A DNA stretch of 64,000 bases from positions 25,709,001 through 25,773,000 of the forward strand of contig JAWZYU010000007.1 in NCBI GenBank assembly GCA_038380435.1, in the 5' to 3' direction. This document shows positions 22,605-34,463 of this stretch, one piece after another. The position numbers were made by a program, and so were the translations under genes. This DNA is from Ryuthela nishihirai. Its lineage: Eukaryota; Arthropoda; Arachnida; Araneae; Heptathelidae. Under the pieces are notes generated by a model. The model searched no databases and was not told the origin of the DNA. It saw only the letters and a program-made list of their open reading frames with translations. How positions within the stretch are numbered: the stretch's first letter is position 1; every line of letters starts with the position of its first letter.

Positions 22605-23074
22605 AATTTCCATTTCGCTTTGCTAAAATTCTTGTTGAACAACTTATCCAGCTCATTTTTTTGAAAACGAGCTAAAATGAGTCAAAGAGTGAAAAATATA
22701 TATTAATTTGCTACTTGAAACTCTGTAGTATTTACATACAGCTCGGGAACAAGAAAAAAAAATAAGTGGGAGGGAAGCGATGCAAACCAGATGTAAAAAG
22801 GTAAAAGGCGGGAGGGGGGGGAAGGCTGGATTTCTATTTCAGTGTAAACATTTTGTCCTTCGTTTTAGAGGTTCTTTAAAAAAACAACAACATGAAAAAT
22901 GTGTGAAATATTTGCAAGTTTAATAATTTTTGGACTCCAATGTCTTTAATAGCATTTTCAAGGGGGACAGGGGGAAGGCATAGCCCCCCACTAGATCCGG
23001 CACCGCTTACAGATATATTTAATCTTAAATCCATAGTAAATAGAGAGATTACCTGTAGATATCGAATTCAATAA
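22605..23074. other. Interval with a possible transposon end
   Basis: Mostly unassigned. The G-runs at 22813-22822 and the sequence agccccccactagatccggc (22983-23002) look like the GGCGGATCTAGGGGGG-type termini of DNA transposons, but I found no partner end. Confidence 0.3.
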
Positions 23075-24300
23075 ATACTTATGCAAAAAAATGGGTTTGC
23101 CGACGGTGCGGGACTTGAACCTAGTCAGGATTCGTATCTGGAGATTTACCCAGAACACTCTGGCTTGTATCTGGGGATCTACCCAGAACACTCTGGTTTG
23201 TATCTGAAGATCTACGCAGAACACTCTGGTTTGTATCTGGAGATTTACCCAGAACACTATGGCTTGTATCTAGAGATCTACCCAGAACACTCTGGCTTGT
23301 ATCTGGAGATCTACCTAGAACACTCTGGCTTGTATCTGGAGATCTACTTAGAACACTCTGGCTTGTATCTGGAGATCTACCTAGAACACTCTGGCTTGTA
23401 TCTGGAGATTTACCTAGAACATTCTGGCTTGTATCTGGAGATCTACCTAGAACACTCTGGCTTGTATCTGGGGATCTACCTAGAACACTCTGGCTTGTAT
23501 CTGTAGATCTACCTAGAACACTCTGGCTTGTATCTGGAGATCTACCTAGAACATTCTGGCTTGTATCTGGGGATCTACCTAGAACACTCTGGCTTGTATC
23601 TGGAGATCTACTTAGAACACTCTGGCTTGTATCTGGAGATCTACCTAGAACACTCTGGCTTGTATCTGGAGATCTATCTAGAACACTCTGGCTTGTATCT
23701 GGAGATCTACCTAGAACACTCTGGCTTGTATCTGGAGATCTACCTAGAACACTCTGGTTTGTATCTGGAGATCTACCTAGAACACTCTGGCTTGTATCTG
23801 GAGATCTACCTAGAACACTCTGGCTTGTATCTGGAGATCTACCTAGAACACTCTGGCTTGTATCTGGAGATCTACCTAGAACACTCTGGCTTGTATCTGG
23901 AGATCTTCCTAGAACACTCTGGCTTGTATCTGGAGATCTACCTAGAACACTCTGGCTTGTATCTGGAGATCTATCTAGAACACTCTGGCTTGTATCTGGA
24001 GATCTACCTAGAACACTCTGGCTTGTATCTGGAGATCTACCTAGAACACTCTGGCTTGTATCTGGAGATCTACCTAGAACACTCTGGCTTGTATCTGGAG
24101 ATCTACCTAGAACACTCTGGCTTGTATCTGGAGATCTACCTAGAACACTCTGGCTTGTATCTGGAGATCTACCTAGAACACTCTGGCTTGTATCTGGAGA
24201 TCTACCTAGAACACTCTGGCTTGACACTTGGCTTGACTCTGGAGACACTTGGGTTCGAGTCCAACACCGTCCGCAAAACTCATTTTTTCCGCATAAGTAT
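23075..24300. mobile_element. Inverted-arm element filled by a 33-bp satellite
   Basis: The arms are about 50 bp and inverted. The left begins atacttatgcaaaaaaatgg and goes on through gccgacggtgcgggacttga. The right is gggttcgagtccaacaccgt, then ccgcaaaactcatttttt and gcataagtat. Each arm carries a tRNA T-arm/B-box-like block (GGGTTCGAGTCC on the right, its complement on the left). Between them lies a 33-bp tandem array. No transposase is present. Target duplication is unclear (possibly AT). The same arm plan occurs at 15737 and 55833. Confidence 0.7.
23134..24216. repeat. 33-bp satellite, about 33 units
   Basis: The unit ggcttgtatctggagatcta plus cctagaacactct is 33 bp (11 codons) and highly uniform, with the most variation at the left end (tacccagaacactctgg forms before 23310). 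Because 33 is a multiple of three and the unit lacks stops, both strands stay open: a 395-codon frame on minus (DTSQSVLGRSP repeat) and plus frames broken by a TAG at 23503-23505. The frames look incidental: there is no non-repeat domain, and substitutions do not favour synonymous sites by eye. Confidence 0.95.
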
Positions 24301-25159
24301 ATTTTCATTCTTATCTCTTTTCTTAACGACCTTCCGTAAATTTATGGAAGGTTGTTAACCTTTTCAGAAAAACATACAATTTTATATTGAAATGCAGTAA
24401 AATTATTTGCATTCTTCATCCTTAAAAACTCTTTTTTTTTTCCCGTAGCTCGTTAGTATTTCTTTTTAATATCATATCTATTAATTGTAGTTTTTTTTAA
24501 CAGTGTAAAATAAAAATTGCATCAAAACAATTGAAATTATCTTCTAATCTTTCTAATTACCGAAATAAAATATTGGTAATCTACAAAGAGTTTTTATTAA
24601 CATAAAAGAGAGATATTTTATTCTTCTTTCAAAGTAACAAATAATCTTCTTTTTATTCCATTAACTGAAAATATAAGTTATTCAATTCCAGTTACATGAA
24701 CATCGTACCTCTAGTATTGAATCAAGTGTCCAATCAATAATGATTTGAGTTTCCTTGTTTAACCGAGTGATTAAGTTCATATTTAATGGAGAGTAATTAT
24801 TCTTGGATAACGTAGTTATATGACTGCCGATCGTTAAAATAAGAATTAAGCATCGTCACAGTTTGGTGCATGTTGTGGTATCAGATTGTGATGAATTATG
24901 TGGTTATTGAGGTGCAGTAGACGGAATGTGGGCCGGCGTCGTGAGTGAAGGGGGGGGGGGAGAGGGAATGGAGGAAACTAAAGGAAAGGTTTGTGATGCT
25001 TGTAGTAGGATGCTTGCAGGTTCAACTGATGAATATAAATGATTCTTTTGAGGCTACCTAGACAGTTAATGACGGTTTTGAATGTCATAGAGTCTTTTTT
25101 ATGCTTCAGTACAATATTATTGCAATGTGCGTTATAATAAATCAATCAAATGAATATTG
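24301..25159. other. Unassigned AT-rich interval
   Basis: Nothing recognised apart from a G-run at 24950-24960. Confidence 0.35.
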
Positions 25160-25415
25160 AGTTGGGTTGTTTAACCTCTGAGTGGCACTTTTTTGTACAC
25201 AAGGGGCTAAATGTCCAGGTCACAAGGACTCCTAGGGCTCAGAGAAGGTTGGACAGGTGTTAAGAGACAAATATGGTAACCTCCCGTAGAGGCCATCTAG
25301 GGTGTTCTTTAACGTAAACAAGGTATGGCCCTACCGCACACGGTCCACGATTTAATGTCGAATCCGACGCTCGGCGGCCTTTCCAAGCCAACAGTGTACC
25401 CTATTGATCGAGGGC
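25160..25415 (-). mobile_element. SINE-A, tRNA head missing
   Basis: From gagttgggttgtttaacctc to ccctattgatcgagggca. Diverged, with a deletion between gaaggttgg and acaggtgttaagagac. Confidence 0.8.
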
Positions 25416-25976
25416 AACCAACTCTAATAGAATTCATCTTAAGAAAACACTACTAAAAATTTGAAAATAGAAGGATCTTACATATAATAGCAGCAGTTAT
25501 TTATCGATTATGGTAAATGAAAATTTTCTTATTTTCTACAAGCAAAACTAAGACGCCCGTTATATAGTTCTTCGTTACTACATTTGTAAATTTTAGAAGC
25601 AAAAACACTAGCAGTAATTTTATAAAAATCGTATATACGCACTCAGTTTTTTAAAAATTATTCCGAAATTCACCAGTCACTGTTACTTTTTCAGGAAATT
25701 AACAATAATTGGTGAAACTAGCAAAATTAAAATCGGCAGGAAAAAATTTCAAGAAGTTATTTTGTATAAGTGACTGCATATTTCGGGCAAGGAAGTTGGT
25801 TACCCACTGTGTTCATTGAAGTTGAGAAAGGTAAATCACCCAATCTGAGAAAAATCAGGATAAAGACGAGATATTCATCTGGTAAGTAAAGATTCGAACC
25901 CTGAGGGAGTTTTGAAAAATTTAGACGAAATTTTGATATTTAGCATATACAATAGAAAACAAAATGTGAAAATCAT

Positions 25977-26352
25977 TGGTAGGCTCAGTCGAAAGCGCAT
26001 CAGACTCGTAATCTGCAGTTACGAGGTTCGAACCCCACCTATCCCGGTATTGAGATTTATCTCTGCAAACTCCTCACCTGCCCGCTGTAAGAAGGGGACA
26101 CTGATGGCCTTCGAAAGACCGCCATCTTTTAGATAGGACATTAAGCCACGTGCCTGTATGCGGGAGAGCTATGTTCTGTGCACTTATAGAACACGCTGGA
26201 TGACCTTAACAGGAGGTTTCCATGTGTCTCTTAAAAACTGTCCAGTGGGTCCCCTCCCACCAACCTTATCTGAGCCTTCGGGGTGCTTGTGACCTGGTCA
26301 TTTAACATATTGTGGGCAAAAAATGCACTCAAAGGTAAAACAGCACAACAAA
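25977..26352 (+). mobile_element. SINE-A, nearly full length, diverged
   Basis: Starts inside the head (taggctcagtcgaaagcgca), keeps ggttcgaacccca, and ends aggtaaaacagcacaac. Many substitutions throughout place it among the older copies. Confidence 0.85.
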
Positions 26353-26524
26353 TGTTAAAAAAATTATTTCATTCAATATATAATTCGAAATAAATATATA
26401 TATTTTTAAATCCGCAATAATGTCGTAGGTTTACGAAATTTTTGGAGAAGTTTAGATGGCATAAGTGAAGGTTATTCGCATTATACTTCTAGAGTTATTT
26501 GAAAAAGAATGAAGATTCACAGGG

Positions 26525-26605
26525 AGCGGGATTTGAACCCAAGATATCCTGAAAATATATCAGGTAATCAAACTCTAAGCTAGGGCTGGTTCTTCCAAGG
26601 CTAAT
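26525..26605 (-). repeat. tRNA-like sequence
   Basis: On the minus strand, gcttagagtttgattacctg, a loop region, then TTGGGTTCAAATCCCGCTCC. A plausible A-box/B-box pair 45-50 bp apart. No acceptor stem pairing seen, so it is a derivative, not a functional tRNA. Confidence 0.45.
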
Positions 26606-26939
26606 TCGATTATAGGTAACGGAAAATATAAATATTCTTTTCCGCGATTGGTAGTCCCTTATGGCGCCACCTATTGATCAGGATAAATATATGGCTGCTT
26701 AATATTATACTTTCGCTGAGGTCCATAGAACAATGTAAATATTAGGGCTCCAAAATTATATAATTGTTTGTGATTATATCATATGACAGCCGAAAGCACC
26801 AGGGTTACATTGTTTATTTAAATCCCATTTTTATATTATTCAATGTCTCATAATTGCTTTAAATAACAAGAGACCGTGATACTCTAATTTCTCTTAAAAA
26901 ATATCTGCTTCTGAAGGTTTATCAGACAGAAACAATATG

Positions 26940-27010
26940 GAAAAGCCATTGGGATTCGAACCAGGTTCTCATAATTTAGTTCACAATGACAATGCGATAT
27001 GCCAAAAATG
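26940..27010 (-). repeat. tRNA-like sequence
   Basis: On the minus strand a B-box-like cctggttcgaatcccaatgg follows gcgcattgtcattgtgaac-like D-arm sequence. Weak upstream half. Probably the head of a decayed SINE or inverted-arm element. Confidence 0.35.
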
Positions 27011-27570
27011 CTCGCCAAAAACAAAAAAAGTTTGGAATAAAAAAAAGTATTTGTTGGAAATGAAAAATGGAGAAATGCAAAATGCAAAATGTAAAAAACA
27101 ACAACATTCCTTTGTTATTTTTACGTGAATAAACAAACAAGTCGGTGTTATCAATAAAGTAGAGGAAAAAAAAAGAAATAAAATATCTTCAAAAAGCATT
27201 CTTTATCAAGACATTGGAGGACACAGAAAATAAAATTCAATAAATCTTTTTCCATGATTTAATTTTAAAAGAATGTGTGCCGAAGAAGAAAGAGAATAAT
27301 CGGGAAAAACAAGAAAAAGCAGCATTGATCATTCGTAGAAGAAACACACGTAAGAATATTTCCAACATCTTGATTATTAAGCTTTTTTTTGTTTTTCGTT
27401 TTAATTATCAACATTTTCTTTGTTTCCGAAGCTTTTAAGACATCAGATATGTATTTTTTTGAATTACGCGAAAAAAAATATTCCTTGTTTTGGAATTCCT
27501 GAAATTTTTGAAAACAAAATTTGATCCTTTCAGAATCAAGATTTCTGTCAGCCCCGATGGTTCTGCTGTT

Positions 27571-27875
27571 TTGTTTTTCCTCTGAGCGGCACTTTTCACA
27601 CACAATGGGCTAAATGGCCAGGTCACAAGGACCCCGAAGGCTCAGAGAAGGCTGGGAGAGGGGACCCACTGGAACAGCTGTTGGGAGACAGATGATAGCC
27701 TCCCGTCAAGGCCACCCAGCCTGTTCTTTAACGTGCACAGGGTATGACTCTCCCGAACATGGGCAACGGCTTAACATTCCTTCCGAGGAACGGCGGGCTT
27801 TCGAAGCCCATCGGTATCCCCTACTGACCGTAGGTAGGGAGGAGAATTTTGAGGAAATAAATCTCAACGCTTGGT
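27571..27875 (-). mobile_element. SINE-A, head missing
   Basis: From cctctgagcggcacttttca to gaggaaataaatctcaacgc, so it keeps everything except the tRNA-like part. Moderately diverged. Confidence 0.85.
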
Positions 27876-28363
27876 TTCCGTCCTGAAGAAGTTTCAGAAT
27901 ATTTTTTACTGAGCATTCTTCCTTTCAATATCTTTTATATTATCCCTTTGCAATGGCGAATTAAGGTATCTGAAGCTACAGGCGCGAAAGGTTCGGAAAA
28001 CCCCCAAACTGTCTGGGAAGAGGAAGGGATTGATAATTTGCGAAACCTTTTACAAGTTACGAATGAAAAAAGTGTATGAAGCAGGTTAAATAAAATGAAA
28101 TATATAAATGCATAGATAAAATATTTAATATGATTTTTATAGACATGCAATACTGAAAAACAAAGAGTGTTCTTTTTAGTGTATTTAATAAAAAATCACA
28201 TTATATTTGGCATTAACAAGTGAAAACACGAGATGTGTACATAAGTAGTAGGATATATTTATTGTGAAATATTTTATTAAATAAAATGGCGAAAAGGAAT
28301 CGAGTTTTGGCTGATTTGAAGCACACTCCATTAAATGTAGAAGCCCCAGGCAAGCATTTTCGC
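27876..28363. other. Unassigned AT-rich interval
   Basis: Nothing recognised between two SINE-A fragments of opposite orientation. Confidence 0.35.
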
Positions 28364-28576
28364 GGGCGGGGTGGCTCACTTTGTATTGCGCCAAGCTCGC
28401 AATCTGCAATTCCCAGATTCGAGTCCCACCTGCCCAAGCTTCAATAAATATCTCCGCAAAATTCCCCGCTCTGCTCTTGGTCAGTAGGGGACCGCGATGG
28501 GCTTGGAAAAGCCGCGGTCCATAGGATGGAACGTTAAGCTGTGACTCCGTGTGTAGGAGAGACATAAGCCTGTGCT
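28364..28576 (+). mobile_element. SINE-A, 5' half
   Basis: gggcggggtggctcactttg head through ggaacgttaagctgtg and gagagacataagcctgtgct. It stops where LINE homology begins, suggesting that the LINE insertion or a deletion removed its 3' half. Confidence 0.8.
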
Positions 28577-29430
28577 GGTCTACTCTATTATGAATTAAAG
28601 GTTACTTAACGAATAGAAAACAAAAGGTTAAAATTAATGACTTTGTTAGCAGCGAAACCACTGTCGAAGTTGGTGTACCTCAAGGTTCTGTTTTGGGACC
28701 ATTATTGTTTTTAGTTTACATAAATGAATTTTATACCATGGATCATTGCGTTTGCCGATGTACAGCATTAATTTATTCAGGCCAGGAACAGAATGTTTTA
28801 AATAATATAAAAACAGTGATATAGTCTGATCCAGAACTATTTTAAATTAAATAAATTAACTATAAATACTTAAAAAACAATATATATATATATATTTCAG
28901 ATTAAGAGAAAATCAGCAAGATTATATTTATAATAAAATTGTTTTTCATTCAGAGAATTATATGACAGTAAATTGTATGTGCGAAAAAATAGAGGGAGTA
29001 GATAGTTATAAGTATTTTGGTGTTTACATTGATCGAATCAAGTTTATCATGGAAAATGCATATAAATAATGTAATTTAAAAAATTAACTCTATTATACCA
29101 AATATTTATTTTATTCGCAACTTTGTGAATACTTCTGTTCTAAAAATGTTATATTTCTCTTGGGTTAAATCGTACCTGTTACAACAAGGTGTATTATCTT
29201 GGGGAGGTGCGTGTTGGACCACAATCGCAGCTCTCTAATACGCTCAAAATCATACTGTTAGAAGTATATTGAAAATGAGAAAATGTGAGAGTCTAATAAA
29301 CGACTACAATAAAGGAAATATTTTACAAATTAGGAAACTACTTTTTTCAAATATTAAAATATGTTAAAACCCATTGGAATCAATTTTATTTTCGAACATT
29401 TCCAAAGCTAAACGGGTTTTTTTACAAGGT
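28577..29430 (+). mobile_element. CR1/Jockey-like LINE reverse transcriptase relic
   Basis: 28660-28730 translates to VEVGVPQGSVLGPLLFLVYI, the RT palm block B' signature of the CR1/Jockey group. Further on, 28985-29050 gives CEKIEGVDSYKYFGVYIDR, the post-palm block (Y-YLGV-ID-L-W--H). Multiple stops lie between. Truncated at both ends. Related to the minus-strand copy at 58366-60430. Confidence 0.75.
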
Positions 29431-30130
29431 ATAGTATTGATGGTATATATCAAGCCACAACCCGATTTCGATAATAATAATAAGGGCATAAAACCCTAAT
29501 AATATATAACTTATAAGGGCATAAAACTCTTGTGCAGACACAGTTGCTTTACCCACAGACCTCAAAACAACTAATAATGAAAGACAATTCATTGGAAAAA
29601 GCAGGAAGTGGCTACTTAATCTGGAGAATGTATGTGTTTTGTTTTAGGATAGTTAATCGGGATTATTTTGTTTTAATAATCTTATATTTACAAGATAAAT
29701 TTATTGATAATGTACATGATATTTTTTCCCTCCAAGGGTAAATTGTTCTGTTGTACACTTACAAGGCTTTTTGATATTTATGATGTATTTATATTTTCTA
29801 CCAAATTATCAGTTGTACCAAATTGTACCAAAATTTAACGATTTGGAACGAAAAGACAAAAAAAAATAATGATTTAATAATGCGTATCGTTTCTATTCTT
29901 CACTGAGTATAGGAATTATTTTCACTGTTCTAAATAAAGTCCTTTCTTAATCGTCGCCATACAAAAATTATTTTGCAGCCTATCACGTAGTAAAATAATA
30001 AAGTTTTTTTAGTTGGAAATACAAGTAAGGTATACAAGTTTTGTTTGGAAAAAAGTGGAATAAATTAAATGTGATGGTTCTTTTCTTCACATGCAAACAC
30101 TGGATGGAAAAGTATAATTATTTCTCTACA
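29431..30130. other. Unassigned AT-rich interval
   Basis: A duplicated taagggcataaaac(c/t)ct motif (29480-29530) and simple AT-rich sequence. No gene seen. Confidence 0.35.
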
Positions 30131-30136
30131 ACGTAC

Positions 30137-30205
30137 AGTAGCTCAAAAAATATCCAACACTATGGTTGATTACAGAATTCAGAAAAAATATCTGGCAACG
30201 ATTAT
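30137..30205 (+). mobile_element. Single arm of the 56.75-kb palindromic MITE
   Basis: gctcaaaaaatatccaacac, tatggttgattacagaattc and agaaaaaatatctggcaacg match the arm of the MITE at 56753-56982 almost base for base. The second arm is absent, so this is a truncated copy or a deletion derivative. Confidence 0.8.
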
Positions 30206-31507
30206 TTTAGAAATTGAAGGAGAGCTATGCACCAATCCCCTGTGATGATGCATAGAATTGGCCAGACCTAGCATTTAATGTCGACCCCGCCTTCTCGTGG
30301 TGCAGGACTTTAGTACCTTTCGACAGAAATGCTCTCTTGTGGAAGTAAACGGAACGGGAGGGCTGCCAGATTAGTGTGATCTACTGATCTGGACAACTAT
30401 GGCTACTTTTTTTTCTATCCTGCTGAGGAGTGGTCAACAACACATAATCCTGGTGCTGACCATATAAACCTACTGGACTGTGGAAGGAGAATTTTCCGCT
30501 GTGTTTTCTATTTGATCGTGGGTTGACAGCCCCAAGTGAATAGATTCACTGGATATGTTTATCAGCTGGTGGATAATCATACGCAGGCACCTGAACTCTT
30601 TGCTTGTACTGGCATCGTCAAATTATGTATTGGAGGAAGTCTTCAAGTGCAGATGGCTTCAGCCCTTAGTGGTGGGAGAACGGGTCTTTGCCCCATGCCT
30701 GCGATTAGGGGGCTGTTTATATTGTCGGCATTCCCTCTCTCAATAAGCATAGTTTCTTTAAACATCCCACTAACCAATTTCTCTCCATAGGTAATTGGAA
30801 TGTGAGGACTCTGCATAGAGCTTATTCTCTTGATGTCTTCACAATGAACTCCACCGTTATAATTTAGATATTCTCGGCTTGCAAGAGACCAGATGGACAA
30901 ATAAAGGTCAGTTCATAAAAATAATCAAAATTTCTCTTTCAAGGTGAAACGATAATAAACATCACCCAGGCGTGGGTCTGCTTCTCAGCAGACACGCTAG
31001 TGATGCTCTTCTAGGATATGAGTGCATTAATGAAAGGTTTCTTACAGCAAAATTTCAGACGAGCATTGAAGACTTGAATGTTATCTGCCGTTATGCCCCC
31101 CACTGAGGATACCGATGAGGATGAAAATGATAGGTGTTACGGACAACTTCAGGATATTTTGAATTCTGACAAGAAATGAGATATTACCCTTGTTCTAGGT
31201 GACTTCATTGCCAAAGATGCTACTGACTCTGACCATTGGGGAGGGGTGATAAGCCCTTTTGGTATTGGTAGCTGCAATGGCAATGGGCAACGTCTCCTAC
31301 AGGCAAGTAAACTCAGTGGTTTCAGAATAACTATCATTTACTACAAACACCGCGACATACATAAGTACACATGGTTTCATCTGATGGGCTGCATAAGAAT
31401 ATGATTGATGATATATTAATTAACAGCAAATGGGCTAGTTCTGTTAGGAATTCAGGGCATATAGGGGAGCTGAAATTGGATCTGACCATTACCTTGTTAA
31501 AAGTGTC

Positions 31508-31894
31508 TTGCAACTTAAACTTAAAAAGTGTTGTGCTAGGGTTAAAAAATTTACTTTTAATACTGAAGCTCTGAAAGATCCAGTTATAGCCAAAGCTTAC
31601 CATGATAGATTACTTAGTCATTATGACAGTCATGGTATGCTTACTACTGAAGTTGAGGAAGAATGGGATCATTTTAAACAGGCTTTTTTGGACACTAACA
31701 GTACTCTTTTAGGAAAAAAGGAGCAGAAGAGCCAGAATTATCTGAGTGATAAGGCACTTGAGCTTATTTCGGAAAGAAAGAACTGCAGGAATGTCCTTAA
31801 TCAATACCCTACCACTCCTAATAGAAAGAATTACAGAATCCTTAATAAACGTGTAAATATTAAGTTAACTAATGATAAGAATCTTTTGGCTTGA
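31508..31894 (+). pseudogene. LINE endonuclease-RT linker segment
   Basis: A 128-codon open stretch with FKQAFLDTNSTLLGKKEQK followed by NYLSDKALELISERKNCRN, the segment that follows the endonuclease in this kind of LINE. Interrupted downstream at 31895, where the frame shifts before the RT. Confidence 0.7.
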
Positions 31895-32109
31895 TGACTG
31901 GCTGACAAAGCCGAGGAAGCAGTTAAACAGCACAACGGCAGAGAGCTGTACCAGATAGTTAATATTTTGTGTGGTAGAAAACGGACAGGTATACAGGGAT
32001 TGAAGGATAAACAAGGTAAGGTTATAGAAGGTGGGGATTCTGTCCTTGCTAGGTGGGCTTAGCATTTCTGTGATGTTCTAAACAATGTGGATAGTTCTAC
32101 TCCTATTGT

Positions 32110-32916
32110 TTGATGTCTGAAGTTATTTTGACTATTTCTAAACTTAAAGTTCATAAATCCCCAGGGGTAGATGAAATTACTATGGAAATGCTTAGAGCTG
32201 GGAATGCTTCGGTTACCACTTGGATGACTGAAATTCTGAATATCTTTTATGAAAAAGGCATGGTTCGTAAGGATTTTACCAGAGCTATTGTTATCCCTAT
32301 TTTCAAAAAAGGTGATCGCAGTTCTTGTGATAACTATAGGGGTATCAGCCTATTCTCTGTTCCAGGTAAAGTTCTTTCCATGATTGTGCTTAATAGAATT
32401 AAGAATCTGGTTGACAGTCAATTGCGTGATGAGCAATGTGGATTCAGAAGTGGTAGGGGATGTGTGGATCAGATATTTTCACTTAGGCAGATTCTTGAGA
32501 AATGTTTAGAGTTTCAGAAACCTTTGGTTGCTAGCTTTGTTGATTTCAAAAAGGCTTTCGACTCTGTTGATCGTCATAATTTGTGGTTGATTGTGAAATC
32601 ATATGGTATACCAGACAAGTTAGTTAACATAATGAAAGCTCTCTATAATAACACTGAGTCATGTGTGAGAGTTGGTAAGGCTTGTAGCAATTGGTTTAGC
32701 ATTACTTCTGGTGTTCGACAAGGATGCATTTTGTCTCCTTTTCTCTTTAGCTTGGTTATTGATTATGTTATGCGAAATTCACTTCAAGGGAAAGATTTTG
32801 GCCTTAAATCGTCTGGAAATACGACAATTTCTGATTTAGATTATGCTGATGATTTAGCCCTTTTGGCAAATGATGTTGATGAGATGAACTCTTTTATTCA
32901 GCTGTTGATGAGATGA
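32110..32916 (+). pseudogene. LINE reverse transcriptase domain, open over 268 codons
   Basis: Contains the RT blocks in order: KSPGVDEITMEML, IPIFKKGD, NYRGISLFSV, EQCGFRSGRGCVDQIF, FVDFKKAFDSVDR (first catalytic Asp), GVRQGCILSPFLF and DLDYADDLALL (the paired catalytic Asp). This is a complete palm with normal catalytic residues. The thumb and C-terminus are missing and the upstream linker is out of frame, so it is not functional as it stands. The first Met is not a true start; it lies inside the ancestral ORF. Confidence 0.85.
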
Positions 32917-33127
32917 ACTCTTTTATTCAGCTGTTGATGAGATTGGTAGTTCTTTCTGAATTCTAGGTTTTCTGTGATATACTGGATATATAAAACATGT
33001 TTTTGTTTTGAAAATCTGATAAATGTTCAATATCACAGTTTAGCAATTTCTATTGTGTAAAGAGTGTTTTGTTGTATTGTGAATATACGAAAATACAAAT
33101 CTTTCTCTTTTTTTTTAAGAACACGCT

Positions 33128-33208
33128 TTTTAAAGAACACGCTGCGTGGTCTCCAACCCTTTCTGAGCCCTTGGAGTACTTGTGACCTGGCAATTTAGCC
33201 CCTTGTAC
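33128..33208 (+). mobile_element. SINE-A fragment, 3' end
   Basis: Preserves tttaaagaacacgctg, tttctgagcccttggagtac and gtgacctggcaatttagccc. The middle of the element between these blocks is deleted. Confidence 0.7.
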
Positions 33209-33859
33209 CACCTAACCGAGCACCTTGTATGCGTGTGCGGTAATTCGCCACTGTTCTTTCGTTTGTACTGTTTATGAGGGGAGAACATTTGAAAAATGCA
33301 TTTTTCTTTACAACAGTAGTTCTCGCAATCTGGAAATATATTTCAGTTCTCACCGAAAATAAACTTTAGGTAATCTAAAATAAGATATAAGTAAAAATTA
33401 TTTTTCAATTTTAATATACTAATATGTAATTGCTAATTTTAGTATCAGTGATATTTTGGTTATTGATAAATGATTAATAAATCACTAATTAATTAATATA
33501 ATATTCATATATATTAAAGTTTCCGAATAACGAGTATTCGTTTGAAACTGATTCGCATAAATATTCATAAGAAACAACTAAATAGAGGAAAAACATATAG
33601 TTTTAATTCGATTCGCACACTGTTGACATGTGCAGGTTGAACTTAATCATTCTAGAAGAAAGTTGTACCGTGTCTCAGTGTTTGTTGTGATTTATGCTAG
33701 CTTAGATGCAATCTGTTTCGATTTGTTCTAGAATAAATGCGCATGAGCCAGTTTTCCGTATCTTTTCTGCATTTGTCGTACATCCTTTTGTTGAAACAGA
33801 ACATTTTTTACTTATTACTTTTTATAATAGTAAAATTTAAAAATATGTTTAAAGATATG
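33209..33859. other. Unassigned AT-rich interval
   Basis: Nothing recognised. Confidence 0.35.
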
Positions 33860-34463
33860 CAGGGTGATTCAAAACTCTTGGGCCAAATTTTAAGGGGTGT
33901 TAGAACACACCTATACAAGCACTTTTCGTCATAAAATGTATGGTCGGAACTCAAGCGGTGAAGCGCTAGAGTGCGCTTTCCAGTGAACTTTTATAAGCTC
34001 TGGTTTTCGCACTCGTCGTCATTTCTACCGTGGATTGCAGAACGGATAGATTGTTTCACGAATCAGGAGAAGGCGGACATGCATTTCACGTAAGGAGCTG
34101 CGAAGGGAATGCTAGGGAAGCCCAAAGACTGTCTCATTTCAGAGCGCTTTCCGACCAGATGCGTGCCTAATCGTAAAACGATTGCACCGGTATCTGTGCG
34201 AAACGGGCTCCTTTGTCAGCTCTTTTGAGCAGTTTCTGTAATTTGTTCAATAAAATTCTTTACTTTCTGTTCTGTAATTTCTGTAATTGCTTCAAACCTC
34301 TTCTGTCATTCTTGTGTTTCTTCATTTCCTGACACAGTAACTGCTAACCCCTAGCGCTTCACCGCTTGAGTTCCGACCATGCATCATTGTATGACGAAAA
34401 GTGCTTGTTTAGGTGTGTTCTATCATCCCTTAAAGTTTGGCCCAAGAGTTTTGAATCACCCTG
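33860..34463. mobile_element. Nonautonomous DNA transposon with about 112-bp inverted arms
   Basis: The left end CAGGGTGATTCAAAACTCTT and the right end (complement of ttttgaatcaccctg) start near-identical inverted arms, which include gcacttttcgtcat, atggtcggaactcaagcggt and gaagcgctag. The core of about 380 bp does not code. The target duplication is unclear, so I do not assign a superfamily. Confidence 0.8.

Larger units (their letters stand above)
30225..32943 (+). mobile_element. LINE with APE endonuclease and reverse transcriptase, 3' truncated
   Basis: Order along the element: a noncoding GC-richer 5' region (30225-30780), an endonuclease start GNWNVRTL near 30792, the endonuclease core LVLGDF at 31190-31210 and the DHWGGVISPFGIGSCNGNGQ segment (about 31232-31291), a linker frame (31508-31894), and the RT (32110-32916). 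At least three frameshifts or stops break the protein. It ends at 32943, soon after a 30-bp tandem duplication (gagatgaactcttttattca), with no C-terminal domain and no tail. The missing 3' portion is represented by the copy at 13490-14573. Confidence 0.85.

Noticed and set aside
23134..24216. CRISPR array
   Set aside because: Units are contiguous with no unique spacers, and the DNA is eukaryotic.
23121..24308. 395-codon repeat protein on the minus strand, silk- or adhesion-like at first sight
   Set aside because: It is a 33-bp satellite open on both strands, bounded by transposon-like arms, with no signal peptide or nonrepetitive domain.
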